Assembly: GCA_034509925.1 (NCBI GenBank)
Contig: CM067526.1
Span: 14,524,010 to 14,588,009 of the forward strand
Length of the DNA: 64,000 bases
From: Hirudinaria manillensis
Lineage: Eukaryota; Annelida; Clitellata; Hirudinida; Hirudinidae
Reading direction: 5' to 3'
Shown: positions 1 through 14,867 of the stretch, piece by piece
How positions within the stretch are numbered: position 1 is the first letter of the stretch
How the letters are laid out: every line of letters begins with the position of its first letter
Notes under the pieces: model-generated
Database searches by the model: none
Seen by the model: the letters and a program-made list of their open reading frames with translations, nothing else
Told to the model about the DNA's origin: nothing
Position numbers and translations under genes: made by a program

Positions 1-1989
1 GGAGGCAGAGGACATGGAGTCGGGACTAAAGGGTGGAAACTATTCTTACGTGGATCTCTCCGAGCAGACAACCATAAGCCATGGAGAAGTAAATGAATAT
101 AAAATAACCTTTTGATCACAGATATGTAATAATTGTAGATACGTAATAATTATAATACCATATCGTTTAGTACTGCAACAATCACAGTACTATAACTTGT
201 AATTTTGCGAACAGTTCGTAGCGGAAACATGTCTGAATGGAGATGCTGATTGCACTTGCACCTACTCTGGTTATTGTTATCGACGCCGCATGATTTTCCA
301 AATTCCCGATTGTCCTTGTTCGTGTCGATCGTCTGAAAGATATTCTGTTGTTGTCCAAACCTTTAATAGAGCAGGACTTGTCAGCAAGAAAAAAGAAATC
401 TCTGTAAGTGTTACCAGTTTTCTATTAAGTTCAGAGTGTGCATATGGAATTAATTTGGAATTTTGTCATTACAATGAATATGGTCAAATATCTCTTCAAG
501 GTTTGAAAAGATGAAAAATTGGAATCAGAAGACCCTTGAACTCCTGACATTTTTATCGACTTTATTATAAATTTGGCTCCTAATTGGCGATATGGTATAT
601 TGATAAGTTTGTGCTTAAAACGCAGAAATTTTATATTTTTGTACCCCAGACTATTCATCACCATTAAGACTAAAATAGTTAAGATTTCAAACACAAATAT
701 CTAATAACGCCTATTATGCGGGTTACGGCGCTCATTTAGTGTTCTTAGTTATATTTGGTGATTGAGATGTCGAGTTGGATGACTTTGCTGGCTGTAACGT
801 GAGCCTAGCTTTAGAAATAGAAAATGGCGATACCTAGCGAGTGATTTATAAATATAAAAATAATTTGCCACGACACCTAGCGAATGCTTTAGGAATAGAA
901 AATAGATTTGGCGACACCTAGTGAATGCTTTAGAAATAGATTTGGTAACACCTAGCGAATGCTTTAGAAATAGATTGGCGATACATAATTTGCACGCGAC
1001 ACCTAGCGAATGTTTTAGAAAGAAAATATATTGGAGACGCCTAGCGAATGCTTTAGAAATAGATTGGAGACACCTAGCGAGTGGTTCATAAATACAAATA
1101 ATTTGCCGCGACACCTAGCGAATGCTTTAGAAATAGAAAATAGATTGGAGACGCCTAGCGAGTAATTTATAAATATAAAAATAATTTGCCACGACACCTA
1201 GCGAATGCTTTAGGAATAGAAAATAGATTTGGCGACACCTAGTGAATGCTTTAGAAATAGATTTGGTAACACCTAGCGAATGCTTTAGAAATAGATTGGC
1301 GATACATAATTTGCCCGCGACACCTAGCGAATGTTTTAGAAAGAAAATATATTGGAGACGCCTAGCGAATGCTTTAGAAATAGATTGGAGACACCTAGCG
1401 AGTGGTTCATAAATACAAATAATTTGCCGCGACACCTAGCGAATGCTTTAGAAATAGAAAATAGATTGGAGACGCCTAGCGAGTAATTCATAAATATAAA
1501 AATAATTTGCCGCGACGCCTAGCGAATGCTTTAGAAATAGAAAATAGATTTGGCGCACCTAGCGAATGCTTTAGAAATAGATTTGGCGCCACCTAGCTTT
1601 AGAAATGGAACATAGATTGGCGACGCCTAGCGAGCCATCCAGCCACCAAATTATAAATTTCAAATCAATTAATTTACTGCATTGGTAGGAATATTGGACT
1701 TTACCAATATAATCACAATTCTTGTTGATACCTCGAGCTTGTAAATGATAAAGCCTGCAGCACTTTATTTTATTATGAAATTCTATACCATGTAGAATTC
1801 AACTCAGTTTTCCTACACAAGCTTACCAACGTAGTGATTTACTTGCAGCCTGAGCAAAGAATATTTGAAATTATTGTTTTTGTAATTTCTCTCGAAGAAG
1901 ATGGAAATAAGACTATTAATGATATAATGAACGATAATTTTCTTTCCGTACTGTATCGTCATCTCATGACAACCAAACGAATTGGATGA
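1..1989 (+). CDS. 3' end of a secreted/receptor protein with a fibronectin-III-like segment (5' end outside window)
   Basis: Exons 1-88 and 215-403 join in phase 0 with good GT and AG sites. They encode a Cys-rich stretch (C-x-C-x3-G-x-C, then CPCSC) ending in YSVVVQTFNRAGLVS, which looks like the last strands of a fibronectin-III or similar extracellular beta-sandwich. A donor at 404 (GTAAGT) closes exon 2. The next acceptor that keeps a frame open is at 1848. It opens a 46-codon exon, 1849-1989, ending in TGA, so the satellite array would lie inside the last intron. The two first exons are well supported; the terminal exon is an inference. Without splicing the frame stops at 514. I cannot name the gene. 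The Cys-rich content implies an extracellular location. Confidence 0.5.
806..1635. repeat. Satellite array with a 321-bp higher-order repeat
   Basis: The monomer core CACCTAGCGAATGCTTTAG with an AT-rich spacer recurs about every 35-55 bp. The order of variant monomers repeats as a block. The stretch around 841 recurs at 1162 and again at 1483, an exact spacing of 321 bp both times, with few substitutions between the first two blocks and a third partial block. Monomers therefore arose first and an eight-or-so-monomer block was then amplified. The array lies in what I read as the last intron of the upstream gene. Open frames through it are by-products of the repeat. Confidence 0.92.
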
Positions 1990-3131
1990 GAAAACAATGG
2001 GACTAAATCTAAAAGCATGGACCTTCCGTGAGTCAGAGTCGGACGGCGGCACGGTTGCTACTGGCAACGGAGGTGCGTTTTGTTTTTTAATTAAGACTCT
2101 CATGTATCAACTCCATGGTTACAATATCAACAATCTTGCACTGGCTGGTATCCAGGTGGCACAAATAGACGTTCAGGTGTTCATATCGATATGATTGATA
2201 GAGCTGCGATAATCGTCATCACCATCATTTCATGCTAAATCATTGGGTCACTTATCAATTCAAGTCGAGCGCATTACTCTCTATAGAAACCGGAAGAGTC
2301 ATTGGCAACCGGGAGGTTAAAAAATGGAATGCTCCTTCCGAAGAGAAATTAATAATCAGCAGATGAATGAATGAATGAACGAAGAATTGAATGAGTGGTT
2401 GAGTGAGTGGATGAATTTCTTTTCGTTTTGCTAACGACTCATTCCGATATTTGTCTCCTCTTTTCGCTTCTCACTTTTAAAAAAGTGACAGTTAAAAAGC
2501 TGGTACTGAAAAGATAAATTTACAAAATCTAATATTAGCAGCACTGCAAATCACTAGCGCATTTCTAAAGAATGCTGCAATTTATTATTTTTCCATAATT
2601 ATAATATTAAGTAATAATTATCATAATTAATTTATTTGGCGCCATGGCATCAAGGGCGTCTGTCCACAATAAAACACATTCACGCTTCTGTCACTCATTC
2701 AATAATTATTTAATTTATTCATTAAATTCCTTTTTCTTTTCATTAATTCATCCAAACCTTCATTTGTTCATCCGTGCCCAGCGACCTCGAACGAACCGAG
2801 TGTTCATGACAACGGAAGGGTTGCCTTGACAACGTTGTTGACATAGATACGACAACATGGATAAATAAGAGCCGGGGCTGCAATTGGCTTCCACGTTTCT
2901 TTTGTTTTTGTCTTGAAGTTGTTATTATTTGTACCGGTGTCAGTATCTGGAGGAACATTTACGATATTATTTTGGAAATAATTAAGAGTCAATTAAGAAA
3001 AATATTCATTTGTAACATGAAATATTACGATACATAAACAGTAAGTTGCCTAGAACGTGAACATAATGTAAGTTTCATGATGCAACGATATTTGAAACAT
3101 TTCCTAGATTTATCTTGAAAATATCAAACGG

Positions 3132-3192
<61 letters not shown>

Positions 3193-3484
3193 TATTGGTT
3201 GGTTGAATTGCAATTTAGAATAGTATTCCTCACATTTCTTTCAATGGGTTTTCTTGGTGATTCAGAAAGACAACAGCCTCGGATGCCTTGGTGTTCTTCT
3301 GAAGAAATCAATTGAATGAAAGACCGCATGAATGGAGAAATGATGCTGCTGAAAACAGGAAGAACCGAAAAGTGAGCGATGATGCTGGCCATCACGATGC
3401 CAGGATGGAAACATTTTGAATTTTAATTGACCAATTATTTATTTTGAAAAAAAATTTAATTCGTTAGAAACAAATGCAGTACAA
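1990..3484. other. Intergenic stretch, no gene supported
   Basis: AT-rich, with only short chance reading frames. A GC-richer patch at about 2000-2075 before a GTGCGT could be a small exon, but I cannot connect it to anything. It contains the ATT microsatellite at 3133-3192. Confidence 0.5.
3133..3192. repeat. (ATT)20 microsatellite
   Basis: Sixty uninterrupted bases of ATT repeat. Read on the plus strand this gives a poly-isoleucine frame, which is not a gene. Confidence 0.97.
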
Positions 3485-4720
3485 ATGTACAAATACTTCT
3501 ACAATTTGCTGCGACTTTCATTTTGCAGTCGTTTCTTGAAGATAATGAAAAACAAAGAGAGCGAAGAAGACGATGGCACATCTTCCTCTTCATCGTCGTC
3601 GTCATCATCCTCCTCATTACCATCGCCACCGCTGTCGTCATCACTAACAACGTTATCGGTTCATGTCCTCGTATCATCATCATCATCATCATCATCATCA
3701 ACACCATCTCAGAATGTTCGAAGATTTCCATATCTTCTGCCTAAGATTACTTCAGCTCTTGTTAGGCCGATATCATCATTTTCGTCATCATCGTCGTTGA
3801 TGGTCTTGAAAAACCCCAAGAGATCAGCACCAGTTAAGATAACACCTATGATAAAGAGACTTAAAACTACATCCGGTTTCCCGCCGAATAACGAAAGCAA
3901 ACAGATGAACAGTTCTAAGCGTACCTCGGTGGACAATTCTCCTGAAATGGAAAGCAAAACTGAAGACATGATAGTCCAAGAAGTAAGAGAAAAGATTAAA
4001 GTCACGAACGATGAAGTCAGTAAGTACGATTCCAGTTCGGTCCGTGACGTCATCAAAACAGAGACGAGCCAATGTCCCGAAACCGAAACAAACAATGGCT
4101 GCATGGAATCGAAAGTAGGAAAGCGAAAGTCATCGGAAAGTTCTTTGAAAGTCCTCTGGCACTCCAGCAGGTCTGCGAAGAGTAGCGACATCTGCAGTCG
4201 ACGTCGTCACGACGTCATGCGCCGAAAAGTCTGCAAAATGGAAAACAAACGCAGACAATACGAGCAGCTCATTAGTGGAAAAGAGGAGCCAAAACCTGCC
4301 TCCAGAGAATTTCTAAATATAGACGATATGACGTCAGAGAGAGTAAAAATAGAACTGAATAAGGTTTCAAAGAGTATTGACAAGGCCTCCTCTTTGATGA
4401 GATTGGTCGGTAACAAGTTGAAAACATTGGAGGATAAAAAACGCACCCTTCGTTCTCTGCTCGCCAGGACAACGGAAGTGACGTCACGGATGACAAATGG
4501 CGACGAATCGAGCTTAACTGATCAAAATTCGCAGCAAAAAGACCAGCAAGATGATTTGGAATCTTCAGAATCTTCGATTATCGCCACTCCTCCTTTCGCT
4601 CACGAGCATAGATATAAAATGGAGCTGTTCGTTAGTGATTTGTCTTTGGAGGAGGAAATGCCGCGTGCCCACGAACATAAAAAGGACCTCAGTGCTTGTA
4701 CGTATCTCGTTTGCAGAAGA

Positions 4721-4723
<3 letters not shown>
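3485..4723 (+). CDS. Unrecognised Ser-rich, basic, coiled-coil-containing protein (single exon, 412 aa)
   Basis: A single open frame of 412 codons, by far the longest unspliced frame in its area. Residues 30-105 are Ser homopolymer tracts encoded by TCA/TCG/TCC repeats. Residues 105-250 are rich in Lys, Arg, Ser and Thr with several KR-type basic clusters (KNPKRS, RSRRRHDVMRRK) that could serve nuclear import. Residues of about 283-340 have heptad-like Leu/Ile/Val spacing with alternating charge, consistent with a coiled coil. There is no membrane segment in this frame and no domain I recognise. The first ATG is at 3485; a later ATG at about 3541 is also possible, because the sequence just upstream ends in a good acceptor (TTTTGCAG). 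Coding status rests on frame length and composition. Function unknown. Confidence 0.6.

Positions 4724-4760
<37 letters not shown>
4723..4760. repeat. (AAT)n microsatellite at the 3' end of the Ser-rich gene
   Basis: Near-perfect AAT repeat starting within the stop codon region of the preceding frame. Confidence 0.9.
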
Positions 4761-4763
<3 letters not shown>

Positions 4764-5841
4764 TAAACTATGGTAATTTTTATTTTTGTTAGCATTATAT
4801 TATACGTAATAATATATAATTATAATTATTATTGTTGTTGTACAGTAAGGAAGCGTTTTATTAGATTCTTATCATCGTCACCATCACTGACGACCAGCTT
4901 CAAAGCTCTCAATAAATGTGCAAATCGTGTTCTTGTGTCTTTCAATTGAGGATGAATCGGTGATGGGGATTTTGTTAAATTATTTTTAAAATATCCCTTT
5001 TCAAGTAATTTAGAATGAATTGAAATTGAAACGAAATTCATAAAAAATTCATTAAAATTTGCATTCGAAGCAAATTATTACCTGAAATTAATAACTTCAA
5101 CAACCTCTTTTGAACTTTCACGGCGTTGGTGAATATTTTGTTCACATTTTTCATATTTCTGGAGGGTTGATTATTTAAAAAAACCTGGAAAACAAGAAAC
5201 AAAAGTGACATTCAGTTTCCAATTGCTAATCTAACATTAGTCATCTTAGGTACTTGCGCAATAATAATAATAATCATCATCATCATCACCTTCATCATAT
5301 AACGTAGTCATGTGATTCTCCATCATAGCCGTGCATCATCTTTGATCATCGGGAGCCACTTTCTCTAGAAGTGTTTAAGAAGCACAAAACACGCTTTCGA
5401 AGCAACAGCAGCAGAAATTGCAAAGTTTAATCATAATCAGCAGAACTAGCGCGGGTCGAACAATCCTTTCCAGGCCCATCATTCCGTGCTTAACTCCACC
5501 TCACCATTGAACCCTCTCTCGTTCACTTTCTCTCTCACTCTTCCCGAACTGTTCGTAAACCTCCAGTTTTTAATACGTTGTTGTCATTTGAGTCCAAATT
5601 GTCCAAGAAAACGATTTGTTTCGAGGATATTGTTTATAATTTCAGGAATTAAAAAAAATTACTTTCGTTCTGTCATCTTCCTCCGGAATCGTGTCCTGCT
5701 CGGCCTATTGTTATCTGATTATAAACTCAATCGGCCACAATAACCGAAGAGAAACAATCGAAGGATTTGTGGATGAAAGCACTTTGTTGTAACTTCTGGA
5801 TAACTTCTTCTTCTTCTTCTATCAATCGTAAATCGGCCAAC
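4761..5841. other. Intergenic, 5' region of the kinase gene
   Basis: AT-rich with short CAT runs (about 5275-5300) and no gene I can support. It should contain the promoter of the PRKX-like gene. An in-frame ATG at 5773 lies just upstream of the start I chose. Confidence 0.5.
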
Positions 5842-9042
<3,201 letters not shown>

Positions 9043-10167
9043 CGCACGTCGACGGGACGCGTCTCTCGTCGTTTCAAACCCTTGGGAACAGTTCTCCTTA
9101 CTTTGGTTGCTGTTTTAGAAGAAATTTTTGAAAGTAATTCAAAGGTGCTTTTAGAGAAATTCGTGAAAAAAAAGTCATGCAACGCCATTTTGGGATCGAC
9201 TGATTTTTCTGGCTCCGAACCGCATTAATGGAAATATAATTATCATCTAAAAATTGTTTTATCTCAGGAAAACTTTGAGTACGTTGCAAGTGTTACAAGT
9301 AATCATTATCAAGATGTACTTTACATTCAATTTCTTGTTATTTGCTCAAATAAATTACATTCACCTCTCTCCATTATTGGAGATGATCCAATCCATCCCT
9401 TCTTTTCGAAGTTACGTCATTCATCGGTCAAGCGAATATTTGCTTTGGCGTTTAAATTCTAATTGTAAAACGACCGACCGACTCGTGCAGTCTAATCTTA
9501 TAAATATCATCATATTACTTAACAACCCTTAATTAATAATTTATTAATTATTAAAAACCATAAATAAATTTGCATAATTTATTATCGAGCCTTTTTATTA
9601 CATCCTGTGCTTACAAATCGTTAAGAAGTCTTACAAATCTGATGACTGACCAATCACGATGAAGTGGCATCGATCAGTAGCCGACGACGACGACGATCGA
9701 GACGTCGTTCGCATTAATTATGCACTCGGTCGGGTATTTCGAAAAGTTATTTTAGAAATAATCATGCGAACGCGACGCCGGTGATTTGGCGAAGTTCGGG
9801 CACCGATCGAGCGTTCCCGATGCTTTCGAAAGGAGATCAGAATTTTGTGGTCGATTTTGAAGATTCAACAGAGCAGAGTTTGCTGAAATCATGGAAGAGA
9901 CTTTGCCTTTCCTGATTTTCAAACTCCCTGCGGACGTGAAACATTCGGAGTCGATGCAACAACGAAACGGTTTGTTATTGACTTTGGGATGATTACCCCT
10001 CTGTCCAGTTTGCTTAAAGCTTTCTTTTGCTATATTTGTTATTTTAATTAATGTACTTAACTTTTATTAATGTCCTTTTCCTCGTAAATTCATTCGCATT
10101 CATTAAAAAAAGGTTAATTAACCTAGTGGTAGTTGTGATGATGATGATGATAGTTAGGGTTAGATTT
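9043..10167. other. 3' flanks of two convergent genes
   Basis: Between the kinase stop and the arrestin stop, which face each other. Contains AATAAA-type sequences (for example about 9349) suitable for kinase polyadenylation. Open frames on both strands here are short and show no family features. Confidence 0.5.
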
Positions 10168-12954
10168 TTACCCTGAGAATTTTCTGCGAACTTCGTCCTC
10201 CTCTTCAAATCCAGTCAAGAACTTGGGTGGAATTTCACCTGACGAGTATTTGCTCGGATGACTGAGGACGAAGGGCACCTCCAGAGTTACGTCACTGCAG
10301 TTGATGATGTGTCGGGTTTGGATTAGGGTGAAGGTTAACATTAGGGTTAACGTTAGAGTCAACATTAGGGTTGAGATTAGGGTTAACATTAGGGTTAGGG
10401 TTGCACCAACTTTGTTCCAATTCCAAATATGACTTTGGCTCTGACAAGGTAAGTGATTATAATGCCAAGATCATCTCTTTCCTTGAAGTTGTGGATGCTA
10501 TTAATATATTAAGATATATTAATATCGATAATATATATTAATAATTCTTTTTGCTGCCAAGTTATAAATGCAAATATAATTCTGGATAAATTAAAAATAA
10601 ACTTTGATGTTGATGAGGGTTTTATTTCTTGATTAATGCACATTTTGACAGACAATTAGTAAGTATTAATATTAATATATTTATGGGTAAAAAAGAAATT
10701 AGGTCTTAAACATGGTCGAAGATGCCAGGCCGGTGTCCTCGTATTTGAGTTTTCCATCGAGAGCCAATCCAATCTTATCTCTGCTCCTGTTTAAAGTTGG
10801 AATCAGTTGGTAACTTCTGCAGAAACTCATCTGGCCAGGTTGCAGCGGGAAGCCTTCTCTGAGACGATCGATCGTTAATTAATGTACGATTTGACGTGCA
10901 AATTAATGTGCTCGTAAATACGCAGACGGTATATTTATTTATCTTACTCACTCTGATTCTATTTCAGCCACCGTTCTCCTGTAACTGGTTCTTTTGTGGA
11001 GTGTAATTTCTGCCAACTGAATAACTGAATGGAGGATAACATTAAAGACCTGTAAGGGTCACATGTATTTCGTATTCGTTAATATTTTGCAGTTGGTTAA
11101 TTACTATATGTTATCACTGGTATCATAATTGCTGATAACATATAGTATCATACATCATTAAACATGTTGTTTTATTTTAAAATCACCAACTTGTCAACTT
11201 GATCCTCCTTGCTGTTTTGTTGGAACTGTTTTGTATCGAGACATTCACCCCAACGGCCTCTCCATGGTAATGAACCTAATCATCATCATCGCCACTGTCA
11301 TCACCACCACCACCACCGTCATCATCATCATCATCATATAAAAAACCACCACCTCTCTGCCGAGCGACATTTCTAGTCTGACTTTTCCGTGTCCTTTGAA
11401 ATCCTTGACAGTTTCACCAGATGGAGCACTCTCGCCTGTGTTAGAACATTAAACGAGTCACACAACAATTTTAACTAATAATATATTAATCAATTACATG
11501 AAATATTTATACTAATAATATGCAAATAAATTATCGTAAATTTGTGATTGAACTGATTTTCATTACAAATATAAACAACTTAAAACATTCCTGAGTACTT
11601 CTATCACCTGAAATTCTGGGAGGGGCAAAGGTCAGCTTCCTGATCACCATGGAAACGGAGTCCTTCGGATTGACTTGCTGGTTGACGTCGTCGGTGACGT
11701 AACATCTCAGGTCGTAATCCACGCCGCAAGGCTCGATTACAAACGATAATTATGCATTAAGGGTAATTAATATGCACAGCAAGCGAAAATTATAGTAACT
11801 CGTGCAAATTTAGCTCACCTTCCCCGGTTCTCCCGGCTCGACCTGAAGAGACACCGATGCTGGGGCATTCCTGGGTAGCTTAAGTTTTACAACGAGTTAT
11901 GAGTTAGGATAACTAATATAGGTATGGAAATATAATATATATGGAAATATAATATATATGGAAATATAATACATAATAATGTAATAGAATATATAATAAG
12001 GAAATGTAATGATTAATAATTAATTGATATGAACATTTTAATTATAACATTTGATTGCATTTTAATCAAACAATTCATAATTAATAGCAAAACACCTCAA
12101 TGATAAATGGGAATGCATGGTCATGACCCAATTTATTGATGACCCTCTCCTGAAACGGGGTCATGTTGAGTTTCTTCTTCCTGACCACGGGGTATATCTG
12201 CTGGTTGCACTTAAACAATTCCTTTCTAAAATCCATACCTGTTTAGGAAGAAGATAATTTGCATATGTTGAAAAGGTCATTAGCATATTGACTTTAAAAA
12301 CATAAAAACATGTAAGTGCTCTGAAGTGTGGAGAGATCCAGCAAAGGATATGTACATAGATATATAGACAACATGGATACATAGACGGATACAGACATCT
12401 TACCCAGACTTTCTGCATCGTCCCTTCCGTATCTGAAAATTCCCGTCAACGTCAACATGACCACTTCCACGCCTCTCAACTTTTCCTTGTCCACTTCGAC
12501 GACTCCGTCTGAATGCACGACACAATTAATATTTACATTAAATGGCATAATTAATATCATTATTAATCGACGGGATTTTGCCGCAAAACGTTGGCAAGCA
12601 AAGCCCTCGATTAAGACATCGATTGACTCACCAATAATCTCCACATGAGTAAAGTAGTCTACGAAGTCTCTTTGACCCATGCACAACGTAACCTGTCGTA
12701 CGAGTTTACAAATAAATTAATAAATTACCGCAAAGGTCACGAGAAAGTCAAACCCTTCCGCTGGGCGCCGTTTTCTTGATGATTCTGAATTTATTAACAA
12801 ACGTTTCAATGCCAGTAACACATAATATGATATATATAAACAAATATTTAGGGTTAAGGTTATGTATATGTACCATGATATATATTAATATATGCTTATA
12901 TATATTCACAAACCTGTTGACATTGTCAGATGCAGAAATTTTTTGAACTTGCAT
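10168..12954 (-). CDS. ARRB: Arrestin (13 exons, about 388 aa)
   Basis: Binds phosphorylated, active G-protein-coupled receptors. Exons from the start: 12914-12954, 12754-12784, 12632-12692, 12404-12508, 12096-12238, 11819-11878, 11608-11731, 11353-11435, 11191-11275, 10952-11024, 10712-10858, 10411-10497, 10168-10294; all phases agree. Landmarks: GQRDFVDY with the polar-core Asp, finger loop [34 protein letters not shown] with the phosphate-sensor Arg, [29 protein letters not shown] with the gate-loop/polar-core Asp, and [13 protein letters not shown]. Length matches visual and beta-arrestins (about 388-418). The tail is short ([12 protein letters not shown]) and I see no clathrin box (LIEL-like) nor the F-x-x-F/L-x-x-x-R AP2 motif. 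Acceptors of exons 6 and 7 are weak, and two donors are GTTGGT. Whether beta or visual type is undecided. Confidence 0.93.
10318..10402. repeat. Interstitial telomere-like repeat TTAGGG(TTAACA)
   Basis: Repeated TTAGGG and the 12-bp form TTAGGGTTAACA, several copies with substitutions, lying in the last intron of the arrestin gene, directly before the last exon on the minus strand. Confidence 0.85.
11924..11971. repeat. Short AT-rich tandem repeat in an arrestin intron
   Basis: About three copies of a GGAAATATAATATATAT unit, period near 20 bp, in the intron between arrestin exons 5 and 6. Confidence 0.8.
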
Positions 12955-14305
12955 CTTCCTAAGAATTCGTTGCTTTCGTTTTAAGTCGAAGAACCGAGCA
13001 CGAAATAACTTTATTTTATCTCGTGTTAAGTTCAAAATCGACTTTTAATTTTTGAAATAATCTTTTTTACTTTCTCAATTTGGAAAAAAAAGCAGAAGAC
13101 CCAGAATCGCTTCGAGCTTTTATAAGGATACGTCGTCACCACGGGCGACTGCATCATTGACGGGAACGCCTATGATGATGATGATGATGACGACGATAAA
13201 ATACTAAGGTAATTACGAATTAAATTTAAATCGTTTTAACGTGCCATTATGAGAACTGATCGGTGCCCGCTTAATTGCGAGTTCCATTTTGCGGACGCCG
13301 CACCTGTGGTGCCGTTAAACCTTAGCCAGACGCACCTGAATCGTTCCGCTTAATAACGTCTCGGATTTGCCTCGACTCCTGAAAAATAAAATCGCTCCGC
13401 CTAGTCAAATCCGACATAATCCCTCTGATCTGAGAAGGATATAAGCAGGTAAGATAATATAATAAATAATTAATATAAAATATTACCACTCTGAAATGGA
13501 GATCAACACTCACTCTTGTCACTGAACATACTAGTAAGCAATCAAACATTTTTCAAATAGTTCCTGTCTTCCATATATCATCATCATCATCATCACCACC
13601 ATCATCATCATCATCATCATCATCAGCTAAATCATTAAACATTTAAGAATTTCGAAATTGTTCCATGCACAAAACCACCCAAGTCCATCTTTGGTAAAAT
13701 CTTCAAATGCATTTAATTCATTTTAAAGTTTATATTTAACGACACCCGGACGTGCGTGCGGATTTAAAGTCAAAAGTGGATTTAATGGCAAAAATAAAAA
13801 CACTTGCATCCGTTTTTATCGTATCTTTTGATCGAATCGAACAATTCAACGTCCACCAAAATTGTTCGAAAAACTTCTTGATTATGCAAATGTTTCTTTT
13901 GAAAGAAATGAGTGATTTTTTGGCCATTTCATAAATTATGTTAATGAGCATTGAACAGACGTTTGACAATTTTTGACACGTTCGTCGTCTGCCGAAACAC
14001 CGAACCGAAGAACGTAAACTTCAAAACGTGTCTTAAAAAAAATATTTATAAAAATAAGAACTTTTAAAAATAATAAATAAACATATCCCTAAAAAACATT
14101 CATCTTGAAATTCTTCCATTCATAATTTGCATTCTTGTTCAAACTACCTCAATGCTTGCAGATGCTTTGATAATTTTAAACCTACCGCAACAGAGAAACA
14201 CTGTTAACGAACTATAAAACAAGAATCCGCATCACTTTCCGATAGATTATAAACGGCCGGTCGTACTGGTTCGATTGCTAACGTGACTGGCCATCATCGT
14301 CGTCA
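12955..14305. other. Arrestin 5' flank and PPT1 3' flank
   Basis: No gene supported. Includes a CAT microsatellite at about 13578-13625. An in-frame ATG lies upstream of the arrestin start at about 13033, so the 5' end of arrestin could be longer. Confidence 0.5.
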
Positions 14306-14833
14306 TCAGTCGAGGAACTGCCGGACGATGTTCTCGAGGAACCATTCCTTCCCGAAGTGGAGGTGGTCGCCGTCGTACGAGAGAAACTTCAAGCGGTCGT
14401 TTTCGAGCAAAACCTTTAAACCCAGCAAGTCCTGGCGACGATCCTCCGTTACTTCATTTAAATGCTTAACTTATTTATGCAATAACTAATTTCAATGAAT
14501 TATTTTTGAATGAATGGGTCAACAAGTTCAGACAAATTTCCATGAACATTTTGCTTGACTTTCTGCTTATTGTAAAATAATGTACAAAATTATTTTGTAT
14601 GACAATGATGATGATCATAACCACATCTTCCAGCATGTAATTCAGTATTTGCAACAAGTTGTACTTAAAATGCAGACCTTAATGTAGAGGTTGCTTTCTT
14701 TCAACTGGTACAAATCTTTGTCCTGTCCTGGTTTGTAATATCCGAACCACTGATGTTAAATAAAAAAAAAAATTCTTAAATCATCAAAAACAAAATCCCA
14801 CAAGAAGTTATGTTCATCTTTCTATTAACTATA

Positions 14834-14867
<34 letters not shown>

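Noticed and set aside
749-1435. Minus-strand open frames of up to 121 codons with repeated LKHSLGV-like blocks
   Set aside because: They are the satellite monomer translated; the frame survives because the unit lacks stops on that strand, and the higher-order repeat copies it.
806-1635. Regularly spaced short repeats resembling a CRISPR array
   Set aside because: Spacers are themselves repeated and repeats vary in length. The surrounding genes are animal genes with introns.
3115-3315. Plus-strand frame with a long isoleucine tract
   Set aside because: It is the ATT microsatellite.
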